The notes below the pieces were generated by a model. That model was not told the origin of the DNA. It saw nothing but the letters and a program-made list of their open reading frames with translations, and did not search any database. The position numbers and the translations under genes were made by a program. A DNA stretch of 64,000 bases. Source: Gnetum montanum. Taxonomy: Eukaryota > Streptophyta > Gnetopsida > Gnetales > Gnetaceae. The stretch is taken from NCBI GenBank assembly GCA_015680685.1, contig MNCI01005813.1, positions 194,373 to 258,372 on the forward strand, given 5' to 3'. Shown in pieces: positions 43,840 through 55,176 of this stretch; the first letter of the stretch is position 1; each line of letters opens with the position of its first letter.

Positions 43840-44285
43840 GAACATGCATTCTAACTACTAAAGGATAAACTTGTAGAAACTCTAATTCTAAAGGTACTAG
43901 ACTAGTCCAGGACATTTCATATAATGACAAATGGATCTAGTTGTGCCTTGAAAGTAGTGCTTACATAGTTAGATGATAAGAAACATCCATATTACATCCA
44001 CTACATGAGTTGAAGCATTGTGGGTGCACAATTGAATTACACCACAACTGAGAAAGGACTGTTGGTAGTGGTATATGCTCTTAAAAAGTTTAGGCACTAT
44101 GTGCTTGGATACAAAGTATTTGTGCATACAAATCATAGTGCCATCTGCTTCCTAACAAAAAAGCCAACGATAAGCCCTCATATCATATGGTGTCTTGTGA
44201 TCTTGCAGAAATGCGATCTCACAATGATAGATTGGAAGGGGATTGAGAATGTTGTCACTGACCACCTCTCTCAATTAAGATTGGA
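43840..44285 (+). pseudogene. A2 RNase H
   Basis: MTNGSSCALKVVL near 43920 is the first acidic box with Asp replaced by Asn. LNYTTTEKGLLVVVYALKKFRHYVLGYKVFVHTNHSAI follows (TDH changed to TNH) and KGIENVVTDHLSQL closes it. The frame 44020-44451 is open and runs on into the linker to integrase. Confidence 0.85.
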
Positions 44286-45625
44286 TAATAAAGAAAAGGA
44301 GAGTCTGCTGCTTGATAAATTTCTAAATGAAATTCTCTTTAGAGGAGTAATAAATGACCAAGTGTCTGGTGAGTCAAAATGGTATAATGGCATCCTCACT
44401 TACCTTCTCAATCAGGAGATGCAACAGGATTTGGACTTTAGGAAAAAATAATAGTTTCTTTATCAGGCAAAGTACTTCATGGAAATCAATAGATACCTTT
44501 ACGTGATGTGCATTGATGGCTTGGTCCATTGGAATGTGCTTGATACATATCAATTGCATGTTCTTTAGGATGCTCACAAAGGCCCTTGTAGAAGCCACTA
44601 TGTAGGGAGACACATAGGCATAAAAATATTGATGGTAGGATACTATTACCCTACAATCTTTATAGATGTCCATCAATTTGTCTGATCTTGTGAACATTGT
44701 CAAAGAGATGGTGTGATGACTACTTAAATGGAGGATCCTTAATAGTGGATTCAATCACTAGAGCCCTTCGACATATGGGGCATAGACTTCATGGGTCCCA
44801 TCATACCCATGTTCAATGGAAAATCATACATCATCATAGCTGTAGACTACTACACCAAATGGGTAGAAGTAGTAGTTGTCACTAATTGTACATCTTTAAC
44901 TAGTGCTAGATTTGTACAACAACATATTCTAAATAGGTTTAGGGTGCCATGTGCACTGATTTCTAACAATGAAACTCATTTTATAGGTACAAATTTTCAA
45001 AAACTCATGCAACACTTAGGGGTTGAACATAAATTAACAACACCCTATCACCTCCAAGCTAATAGCCAAGCAGAGGTAACTAATAGGTAGATCACAAAAA
45101 TTCTAACAAGAACTATTAGCAAATATAGGAGAGATTGGAGCATAAAACTCAACAATTCTCTTTGGGCCTATCGCTAAACATGAAAACTTCCTATTGGCTA
45201 CTCTCCCTATGAGTCAGTGTATAGGAAATGTCCAATGCTCCTAATTCAATTCGAGCTCCATACACTCTCAAAAACCTATGAACTAAATCTTAACCTAAGT
45301 CTAGCGCAAAAAGAAAGACTAATGAACCTCAATGTTCTCGAAAAAAAATAATTAGTAGCCTTATCTTTGAATGAAGCACACAAGGCATTCAAAAAACAAT
45401 GACATGACCTTAAAATAAGGAAAGTAAAATTTCAACTAGGAGATAAAGTTCTCTACTAGAACCCCACATATGTACCCTAGAAAACAAATTTCCAAACGTT
45501 GTGAGAGGAACCTTATAAAATTGACGAAACCTTTCCTTTTAGGGCCATGACCATATACAAACCCAAGAGCCCAATTAAAAGGTAGTTCATCAACATCCAA
45601 CAAGTAAATCTTTTCCATGAGCCTA
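44286..45625 (+). pseudogene. A2 integrase
   Basis: The zinc finger is readable: DAHKGPCRSHYVGRHIGIK and CEHCQRDG (44570-44710). The core has [19 protein letters not shown] and [14 protein letters not shown]. The second acidic box reads [14 protein letters not shown], with Asp changed to Asn, and [11 protein letters not shown] holds the Glu. The frame 44791-45090 is open. WSIKLNNSLWAYR and PIGYSPYESVY follow, and the C-terminal end reads PFRAMTIYKPKSPIKR near 45540-45580. Confidence 0.85.
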
Positions 45626-46850
45626 AGTAAGCTAGTGCAACAAATACCTCAACAAATGGACAACCATGCTCAATTTTTTAAATCTCATCCTTCCAACTTA
45701 GTCATGGGAAAGATGGCCATCCATGCTAATCATTCATATGGCTTCTCATTTTTTCTATTTTTTGTTTTTCACATTTTTTATTTTGAAAGTTATTTATTTT
45801 ACAAATTTTTGATTTTCAAAATTTTTTCTATTTTTACATCATTGTTAGTATGTTTGAATCTTTCTTGAATATTTTACACTTTCTTATATATTTTACTTTG
45901 TTTTTTTTAGTGTGATTTTCAAATTTTTGCTAATAAATGTGCTTTATGCCAATAGGACATAGTGATGCTGTAGCTGCTACTAATGGTGGTTTGTGCTTAA
46001 TGTTTTTGGTTTGGCAATGCTTGGTTTCTATTTTTGAATTTTTGTATTGACGGCTTAGTCATGGTTTCTTTTTCATGAAATAGGTAGTGAGTCCATGACA
46101 TTCACCTATTCACAAACCCTATGGTTTTCCTTATTTTGGAAATTTGAGGTCCCTTTCATTAAATCAACTATTAATAAATTCATGACCTTGGTAGTTGTAG
46201 AATTGGAAAGGATTCAAAGGTTTGTATAGGATGTGACTTCAAGGGGACTCAATACTCTTTGTACTCTTCTACTTGCTTGAGTGCTTGAGTGTTTTCCTAG
46301 ACTACTTACCATTCCATGTCATCCCCTAGAGGAAGTCAAATAAAGTATTTTCATAGTGTGGTTCCCATCCAAAAAGAAAAGAAAAAAAAAACAAAAACAT
46401 AATCGGAATTTAAAGCACAATTCTTAAACAAATAAATGAGCTATAAGCACTAGTTATGAGACTAGAAAGACATATTACTTATGCTTTAAGGTCCCCTTTA
46501 ACTAAGGCCCTCTCTCACTTCCTACTTCTCTTTTCTTCTCTTTATGGAATGGTGGTTGTTCTGTGGGAGCACTCTCATGTCTTGAGGGGTGTATTGATTT
46601 TGGAGTGGTAATGCAGAGTCACTAAAAGAGGTTGGTTTTTTCTAGACTAAGGATGAATCTTCTCAGGTCATTTTATACACACATTCCACAAGGAACTTCT
46701 TATGACCTTAGTTTGGAATTCCATTTCACCTCTTCATCATCCATTTACACTAAGTGTAGCTTACTTTACTAGTGAAGTCCATGTTCTTGATTTCATGTCT
46801 TGTTCTGATGTATTTGAATGCTCAAGTATAATCTTTTAGGTTTTGATTCT
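45626..46850 (+). mobile_element. A2 non-coding tail after integrase
   Basis: No gene. It begins near a GTCATGGGAAAGATGG tract that also follows gag directly in G1 and G2, then a T-rich block, GTGTGGTTCCCATCC, CTAGAAAGACATATTAC and GGAACTTCTTATGACC. These blocks recur in A1, G1 and G2 tails. Confidence 0.7.
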
Positions 46851-47814
46851 TAACTTTAATCAACCATTAGTCACCTATGGGGCCCACGGACTCCTTAGGT
46901 TGAGGTTATGCAATAGAAAACAAGGCATGTGCCTACTATAGGGAGGACCAACTTGTATATTGTGTGGTTGGGTTCATTAAGCACCTTATCCCTAGGTATT
47001 TTTCCAATTTGAATATTTTGTAAATCCATCTTCTACATCACACCATGTACTCCTTTACATATTTTGATCATAAATGCATTCTCCATCAAATTTTTTTAAT
47101 TTTTTCAATGTTTCAATTTTTGAGCTTTCAAAGACCCTCTTTAATGATTCTATCATATTCTTGGCTTTTCTAGAACTCCATGGACCTCAATTTCATTAAC
47201 AAATTCCTTATATTTCTCAAGATATTCAAATTTCAAATTTTTGGCATATATGGGCCCTTGTCGATAGAGCAAATCCATATACGAGGCCTTGTTGACAAAC
47301 TAAACCCATATACGAGGCTTCATATATAGGGCCTTGTCAACATGGTGGAAAGATACTATATATATGCACAACCCCACTTTGAAAATTTTACATTTTCTTA
47401 CAAACACCAAGGGAGTTTTTCTTTTTTCTCAAAGCCCAAAACCTTCTAGAGCCCATAACTTTCAAACCATTTATCAAAATCACTTTGTTCTTTGACCTTG
47501 TAGCTACTAGAGGTAAGCTCTTTATTGTGGGGGGCTACAAATGTTCCATTTTTGATAGAAATTTTTTCATAATTTTTCTAACTCCCAAAAAGGTTTAACT
47601 AAAAAATCAACTATTAAACACTAAATTTCAAAAGTTAAATCTTTCCAACAAGCACCAGTGACATCTACAATAAAAAAATTATTAAAATAATAATAAAATA
47701 ATCAATCTACCATGGTACAAACTTAACCAAAGTGTAACTAATTAACGAGAGAAGGTATTCAAAAATTTAAAGTTACACATTATATCTACTAATCCATGGA
47801 TGTGTTATGACCAT
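46851..47814 (+). promoter_or_regulatory. A2 internal LTR-like promoter module
   Basis: Located between the tail and the extra ORF. After GGTTGAGGTTATGCAA and a linker, a cluster of CATATACGAGGCCT/CTTGTCAAC words like those in U3 is followed by TACTATATATATGCACAACCCC near 47355, a TATA-type core. The A1 copy at 54250-55176 has the same order with TATAAATATGCACAACCCC at 54724. The start of the extra ORF follows 450 bases on. Interpretation as a second promoter is inference. Confidence 0.5.
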
Positions 47815-47869
47815 AGTTGACACCAAAAGAAAAGCACATGTAGGAAGCAAGACCATCTCAACCAAGGAA

Positions 47870-47874
47870 GAAGT
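47870..47874. repeat. Target-site duplication of the solo LTR, left copy
   Basis: GAAGT, repeated exactly at 50288-50292 on the other side of the insertion. Confidence 0.8.
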
Positions 47875-48059
47875 TGTACTAACCTAAATTGTCAGTGTAA
47901 GGATGGAAGGGAGAAAAACATTGAAAGATCATCGGGCAGACACAGCTAACCCTACCTTCGCCCAAGGGGAAGCTAGAAAAGTAAAGGAAGGCAGAGTGCC
48001 TTGGATGGTTTGCATACAAATCAACCAAGGACTTCCCCGAGCGTAAGCTATAGCTAGTG

Positions 48060-48235
48060 CTGGGGTTATCGTAAATGATGTAAACGGAATGTAAACAGAA
48101 TGCAAATAGTGACACGAAATGTAAACAGAGCACAGAGCTTAAACAGAGACTGAATTGTAAATGAAGCGTAAATAGAGCTATATTGTAAACAAAGCATAAA
48201 CAGAGTAAAAAATATAAATGGAAGGCAATAATGAA
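48060..48235. repeat. Degenerate TGTAAACAGAG short repeat cluster
   Basis: About ten loosely spaced copies of TGTAAACAGA-like words lie in the presumed U5/R side of the solo LTR. Spacing is irregular. Confidence 0.6.
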
Positions 48236-49119
48236 ACTGTATTGTATTGTTTAACAAGAGTGTGCACCGGTCAGAGCATAGTTGCATGTGTTATAGCAAG
48301 TCAAGCGCTAAGCCTCGGAGTGATGTGGTGATGTGTTTGCAGGTGCTTGGATGCTAGGAGTTAGAGTGTGCCGAGTGCCCAAGGATTGCTGGTCTAAGTC
48401 TCTTAAGCAATTTTATTCAAAAATTGCCCACCCTGTTTATGTGAATTGATAAGGTATTTATAGGGTTGGGTCAAGATCAGGCACGGAATTCAAGAATGGA
48501 ATCAACGGCTGGGAGATGAGAGGAAAATAGATCTAGCGACATGTGTCCAATGGACAACTATGCGTGATTTGGACATGGGTTGGCAAGCTACATTCTTGAC
48601 CAGGTTCATTGCATTTTACAACTCGTGGGTTACTCAAGCCCATGGGAGTACATACAATTTAGACCATGAGGGCTCGACATGCCCACAAATGAAGAAAATT
48701 TACAAAGAAAATCAAAGGAATTGACTTTGGCTCACTTGAAACTTCTTGGTCCCTGAATCGACTATTGTAGGATGTCGATCTGAAGGGTTTCATGGCTGCT
48801 TGAGGTGGTTTTGTTCTGCTAGAGCTTCCAGTGTGAATGGATGTAGGATTTAGTGTGTGTTGATTTGAGCTTCAGTGTACTAACGCTGCATTCATGCCCA
48901 GCATTTCTCTTCAACCTGTGTGTCCCAGCATCCCAGCGTGCGTACGTTGCACTCACGTTGTATCCATGCCTAGCATGACCTTTAGCGTGAGTGGGGCAAA
49001 AGACACGTTTTGACACCAATTTCTAAATTTTGAAGCCTAATTCTTGAAGTGTAACTACTACCTACCTATGTGTGATCTTGAGGTAGAAATTTGAGGTTGA
49101 TGTGTCTTGTTTTTTAGCC

Positions 49120-50095
49120 TTTTTGGCAGGTCACACTGCACTCACGCTGCAGCGTGACCACAACGTCACCTGCAACGTGACTTGCAAACACCTAGAAAAA
49201 TTGCAATTTTTGACCTAAAATCTGGAATTTCTGAAGTCTGGGACCCATATTTATCAATAGTGGACCCTAAGGATGACTTTCACCCTTGAAATCAAGTCAT
49301 TTTGACTTAGTTTTGAGGCTCTAAAAGTTGGTCATGCTGGACTCATGCGGTAGCGTGACCTACAGTGTGACCTCAAAAACTTGTAATTTTGAGCTAAAAT
49401 CTAGAATGTTTGAAGGTTGGTATCCATATTTATCAATAGTTGACCCTAAGGATGACTTGCACCCTTGAAATCAAGTCATTTTGACTTATTTTTGAGGCTC
49501 TAAAAGTTGGTCATGTAGGACTCATGCGGCAGCGTGACCTGAAGCGTGACCTCAAAAACTTGCAATTTTGAGCTGAAGTTTGGAATTTATAAAGGTTGGG
49601 ACCCATAGTTATCAATAGTGGACCCTAAGGATGACTTGAACCCTTGAAATAAAGTCATTGTGAGTCATTTTTTAGGCTCTAAAAGTTGGTCACGCTATAC
49701 TCATGCTGCAGCGTGACCTGTAGCGTGACCTCAAAAACTTGCAATTTTGAGCTAAAATCTAGAATTTCTAAAGTATGGGATGCATATTTATCAGTAGTGA
49801 ACTCTAAGGATAACTTTCATTCTTGAAATCAAGTCATTTTGACTTAGTTTTGAGGCTCTAAAAGTTGGTCACACTGGACTCATGTGGCAGCGTGACCTGC
49901 AGTGTGACCTCAAAAACTTGAAATTTTGAGTTGAAATCTAGAATTTTTAAAGGTTGGGGACCCATAGTTATCAATAGTGAACCCTAAGGATGAATTGCAC
50001 CCTTGAAATCAAGTCATTTTGACTCAGTTTTGAGGCTCTAAAAGTTGGTCATGCTGGAGTTATGCAGCAGCGTGACCTGAAGTGTGACCCCCGAA
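49120..50095. repeat. 179-bp tandem array inside the solo LTR
   Basis: The anchor AAAAGTTGGTCA recurs at 49323, 49502, 49681, 49860 and 50040, giving 179-180 bp per unit, with a partial unit to the left. Each unit has a doubled CAGCGTGACCTGCAGCGTGACC word, a TATTTATCAATAGTG block and the short palindrome AAGTCATTTTGACTT. It lies upstream of the presumed TATA box on the minus strand, where LTR enhancer repeats are commonly placed. Confidence 0.9.
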
Positions 50096-53000
50096 AACCA
50101 CTTAGAAATGATCATTTTTAACCCATTTTTGATGCTGTGTGAAGTTACTCACGCTAAGGGTGAGAAAGTTGCCTTGGACAAGCTAGGTGTGAGCTCCATG
50201 CCTTAGCCAAATTTTGCCTCCCAAAACTTCGAAAGGGCTTGAGTCATTCTCATTTTAAAGTGCTAGGCCGAAATTAGTGGTGTTTCAGAAGTGACCTAAA
50301 ATGGAAAGGGGCCAAGAATAGCCCCAAGAAGAAACACTCATGACCCATGCCATAGGTCCTCTTAGGGAAGACATGAAGGTGGAATCTATTTGATAGATTC
50401 TAGAACCAATAGTAATAATAGAACACTCCCATCGGAATGATGTGTCAACATAGCTAGCAAATCTTGAGGTGACCTTGATAGAGGCTTACTTGAATTAAAT
50501 CAGATTATGGAAGATCCAAAAATTAGTGCTTCAGGAGTTAAAATTTGGCCCTTTCCTAGAGTAGGCACCAAAAGAAGTGTAGGACTAGTTGAAGGCCTCT
50601 CCCATATGGCTTATCATCACTTTCACTAGGGAGTGGTACATGGGAGAGATATTTCTATTCTGAAATATTAGTCAACTAAGATCAATGATAAAAATCAAGA
50701 ACATCTCAGTGTTCTACTCGGCACAAGCTACTGCTATACTACTTGGGTTACCTAAAGTAGGAAAAAATCTTATTGAGATCCCAATGCAGGTAGATCCTAG
50801 TATTAAGAAAGAATAGGTGCAACAGTGTTATAGTGTCAATTGCAAGGAGCTTGGTGTGCTCACACCAGCAAAGAGGATTCACTACAACATTACGGCCTAC
50901 CACTTCAATCTCACAATGAGGCAAAGAAAAATCACTACCTTCTCTACTCAAGCATGCATCACTCTAAGTGGGAGATTCCTTGTCAACCTTCTATAGCTAA
51001 TCTATCTTGAGATGGAGAAGTGGTTTAAAGAAAATGAATGTGGAAGGAAGACACTCCCCTTTCCATGCCTCATTAGAAAACTCTATCAAAGGGGAGGAAT
51101 AGTACATTACACTAATGATACTATTAGGATTGTTCCAGCTGCTAAATAGCTAGAAATGATGAATGATAAGATACTTGCAACAACTATCCAAGAAGATAAG
51201 TAGCAATCACTGCCTCCATCAGTCACTCAAACAGCTGTTCCAAATGTTTCTTCAATTGTCCAATAGTTGCATGAATATTGAGAATGTCTCTTGAGTAAAA
51301 AAGAGTAATGAGCAAGCACAAGTGACAAGGATGCATATGTATATAGGCCAACAATGAGTCACCTTAATTAGGAATAATTAGTTTGATGGGTGTAGGTAGA
51401 TCCATTTTCTCGGCCCAAAGAACATAGCTACCTGCAAGATCGAATCTTAGCACCAGAGAGGTCATAGTATCTATAGCAGAAAAATATTCACTCCTAGAAA
51501 TTTTTGGGAATGTAACAAATTTTTCAGTGTGCTTAGAGGAGGGTGAGAGGGTAATAGTTTTGGTGATGCAACACAAAGGATATGAGATAATAGAAGAAGT
51601 GGTTGTTGACTGTATTGCCAAAACACTCAATGCACCTATGGAATTTGCATCAGACATCATTATACTCAAGGTTGTGTAAATGTCCACAAGAACCAAAAGC
51701 AATAGAATAAATGTAACATAGCATGAAGAACTATTGGATCAACAGGTAGGAACCAGAAACCACTTCTAGATGTCTTTGACCTTCTAGACAATATTACTAT
51801 AACCTAGTCGAAATTTCTTGAGGCAAAGGGAAAGAATATCATTTTGGAGGGGCAACTCGAAATAGCCAAGTAAATGAATGAAATATTTCTTGCTAAGATT
51901 GCTAAATTAAGAGCCCAGACTACCAACCCCACATTTCTTAACCCAAATCTGATAAGAGATGAAGCTATGGAATAGCTACATGCCAAACTCAAAGGGGTTG
52001 AGGGTCTAATGAAGATAGTAGTATTCTACTGATCCTTGGCAGAGGCCACACAACACAAGATTCAAAAGGCCTTTGATTAGACCCACTAAGAGAATGTCCA
52101 ATTGACTACAAAAAATCATCACCTATGGAATGTTGATGAGCACAAGGAACAATTAACTAATTTCATCCATCAATAGTAGGAGCAAGTAGCCAAAGCAAAC
52201 ACAAAATTGAGGAAATTGGTAGCTAAAAATAGAAATCTCTCCATGGAGGAGGTCCATCAATTTCACCATAAAACTACAATCAAGGTAGCTACCTAAAAAT
52301 TAAAGGCTTTCAAATTTGAGAGAGTTAAGGACCATTATAGAGAACAAGTCAATCTACAAAAGGAAGTAATTGAAAACAACATCTAGTTGGCAAAGGTAAA
52401 AGTGAATGAAACCCTTCAACAACTCTAGCAAGGAAAAGAGCTGTGGCAACCTATCATTGATGGGATAGATGCCCATAACAAAGCAAAAATCTACATAAAG
52501 GAGTTTCAGATCAAGGAGATGACAAAGTATATGAATCTTGCCAATCTCTATTATGCAAATATGACCATGTTGATTACTAGACGACCACAATTAAAGCTTG
52601 AGAAATAGGTGGCTAGCTCATACATGTTGTACGAGGCTGAGTTCAAGCATCACAAGGACACTAAGAAAAATTTTGTAGTTGAAAACAATAAACTTAAAGT
52701 TCTTAAGGTAAGATCCATTGATCAACAGTAAACTGTCAAGAACCTAGCCAAGAGGATGAATGACTACCATGAGCTATAGAACACAATCAGGGCATTTGAT
52801 ATTGAATGCAAATAGTTCATTGTCTAGTTTATTAATGTAAAGGAAATGTTCCTAGTAATGCCCTATCCATGGGATGTCCTCATTCAAGCCCACATTGGTG
52901 ATTCCATGTGGACTATGAATGATCCTCAAAGTAAGGAGGAGAAGATGAAGGCATTACTCGATCTCATTCGCCTTCCACCAAAGGTTGCAACTGTAGCAGA

Positions 53001-53310
53001 ACAACCACAGCTGCCTCAGCTATTGCATGTCTAAAGCCAATGGAGGTCCTTCATAACCTCAGGAGCCACCACTGCCTAGGACTATCTAATCTTCTCAACT
53101 ACCTTCATGCTAGTATAGGATGTGTTATCCAATTTTTATGTAGTTATATCATGGTGTTCAATTTTGTGTCATGAATAAGATAATTTTTGTAATTTCTTGA
53201 TTTGTACATTCAGGCACTTAATTTTGTCAAGTCTATATTGTCAAGAGTCAATCAATAATCCAATACCTTCCTAATTTTCTAAAGGAAGTTAAGGATGAGT
53301 TTTTATTTAG

Positions 53311-53321
53311 TTGTGGGGGTA
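53311..53321 (+). promoter_or_regulatory. A2 polypurine tract
   Basis: TTGTGGGGGTA lies immediately before the 3' LTR start TGATGAGTG. Equivalent tracts before other 3' LTRs are CATGGGAATA (A1) and, on the minus strand, CATGAGGGTA (G1). Such tracts prime plus-strand DNA synthesis. Confidence 0.7.
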
Positions 53322-54249
53322 TGATGAGTGTCCAAGTGTTACATCTATGGGCCCCCATTGAATGGCCTTGTCAACAAGCCCCCATTGATGGGGCCCCACT
53401 TACATGGTGTTTCCCCATCAACGGGGCCATGTCAACATAGCATTTGCTATTGTTATGGGGCCCTGTCGATGCAATACTATAGAAAAAGCTATAACTACAA
53501 GCCATAGTAGTAGCAAAGCTCTTGCAATTTGTTCATTTAAAAATTAGAATATTTCTCTGAGTCCCTGTAACAAGAGTTAGAAAGTGTACAAATCTGTATT
53601 CACGCACTATTATACCTGAACCACACTAGTGTGTATGGCAATAAAGATGAGCTTTTTGATCAACCTTGTAGCACTTACAATAGATTAGTGATTTATTTAT
53701 GCATTTATTATTTTCATTACTTATGTAATTAATTAAAATAAATTAGACTTCGAGTGAGTAGTTAATTAATTAAGCTAAATACATTAAACACATAAGTATG
53801 ACCACCTCAAGTGTAAACATGTATTCGCTTGGTAATCCCAGTAGTGTTATTGCTTGGGTACACCCAATATCGTAGGACTTGGTCTCCTAGCAATGGATAT
53901 ATGGGTTTAGGATATATATAGAAAGTGGAATCAGATGCTTATGTTAGGTCTATTTAGAGATTAGTTAGTTAGTTAAATTAAACTAGTTATTAAATTACTT
54001 CATCTCTCTTTAAGCACCAAAGAACATAACATATGAAACAATAAAAATCATATGCCTCAAATACATTTAACCATACCATGTGTATCACAAGTGTAATTGG
54101 GAAGACAACAAACAACCATTAGAGCAACGTTCACTTCCTAAGAAACTATTGTATTGAAACGTATAGAGTCCATAGAATTCAACCAAATTGCACGTGAACA
54201 CTTTGTGATTTATATGGTTTGACATAGGGGTACCCTTCACCACTCATCA
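53322..54249 (+). mobile_element. A2 3' LTR
   Basis: It starts TGATGAGTGTCC and ends ACCACTCATCA, so the termini TGATGAGTG and CACTCATCA form an inverted repeat. U3 holds CCCCATTGATGGGG and CCCCATCAACGGGG palindromes. A primer site does not follow, as expected for a 3' LTR. What follows is the interrupted A1 tail. Confidence 0.9.
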
Positions 54250-55176
54250 ATTGTTAACTCCCATCAACCATTAATTTCCTATGGGGCTCATGGACTCCTT
54301 AGGTTGAGGTTATGCAAGGAAAAACAAGGCATGTGCCTACTATGAGGAGGATCCACTTGCATATCTCTTGGTTGGCTTTAGTAAGCACCTTTTCCTTAGG
54401 CATTCTTGTAATCAGAATCTTTCTTACACCCATCTTCTACATCAAACCATGCGCTCCTTTACATATTTTATTCAATAAGCACATTATCCATCAAATTCTT
54501 GAATTTTTTAGCTTTCAAAAATCCTCTTCAATGATTTCATCATGTTCTTGGCTTTTCTAGAACTTCATGGACTTCAAATTCATTGAAAATTTTCTTGTAT
54601 TTTTTTGAGAAATTCAAAGTTGAAAATTTTTCCTACGAGCTCCATATATGGGGCCCCATCAATGAAGTTGATGTGTATACGAGGCCTCATATACATGGAC
54701 CTGTCAACCTAATGGAAAAATAGTATAAATATGCACAACCCCACTTTGAAATTTTCAGATTTGCTTACAAACACCAAAGGAGTTTTTCAAATTTTCAGAG
54801 CCCAGAACCTTCTAAAGGCCATAACTTCTTAACCATTTACCCAAGTCACTTCATTCTTTAACCTTGTAGCTATCAAAGATAAGCTCTTAGTTGTGGGGGC
54901 CACTAATGTGTCATTTTTTGACAGAAACTTTTTCACCATTTTTCTAACTCCCACAAAGATTTATTTAAGAAATTAACATTTAAACACCAAATTAAAAGAG
55001 TTAAACCTTTCCAACAAGCTCTGGTGACATTGACAATAAATAATAAATAAAATAATAATAAAATAATCAATATACCATGGCCCAACCTTAGCCAAGTATA
55101 ACTAATGAGATAAGGTATTCAAATATTCAAAGTTACATACTATATCTACTAGTCCATAAATGTGTTGTGATTGTAG
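54250..55176 (+). mobile_element. A1 tail, second part, with internal promoter module
   Basis: Continues the A1 tail broken at 38570: TAACTCCCATCAACCATTA matches the uninterrupted A2 copy at 46851. U3-like words (TATGGGGCCCCATCAATG, ATACGAGGCCTC) precede GTATAAATATGCACAACCCC at 54722-54741. An AAATAATAATAAAATAAT stretch and a possible splice acceptor ATTGTAG lie just before the ATG at 55177. Conservation of this layout in A1 and A2 suggests that the extra ORF had its own promoter. Confidence 0.6.

Larger units (their letters stand above)
47875..50287 (-). mobile_element. 2.4-kb solo LTR inserted in A2
   Basis: The block starts TGTACTAACC and ends GGTGTTTCA, with TG...CA termini and exact 5-bp flanks GAAGT (47870-47874, 50288-50292). 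A1 lacks it: removing the block and one flank restores colinearity with A1 at 55220-55250. The minus strand carries CTATAAATACC near 48455-48465 and AATAAA about 50 bases further on, so the LTR probably reads leftward with the tandem array in U3. No coding sequence or second LTR is inside. It shares no sequence with the A, G or E LTRs and is the youngest insertion of the nest. Confidence 0.8.
47815..53089 (+). pseudogene. A2 extra ORF (about 950 codons), split by a solo LTR
   Basis: Counterpart of the A1 extra ORF. The start codon is TTG (VDTKRKAH-like) instead of ATG. The reading is broken at 47874 by the 2.4-kb insertion and resumes at 50288. Readable segments are ITFTREWYMGEI near 50625, NISVFYSAQATAILLGLPKVG near 50700, RIHYNITAYHFNLTMR near 50875, TLSGRFLVNL near 50960, KLYQRGGIVHYTND near 51080 and a helical, charged C-terminal half (KVKVNETLQQL, VKEMFLVMPYPWDVLIQAHIGDS). 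It stops at TAA 53087-53089, the position also used in A1. Many stops fall at Gln positions. No membrane segment or protease, RT or integrase motif is seen, so I do not call it env. Confidence 0.65.
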
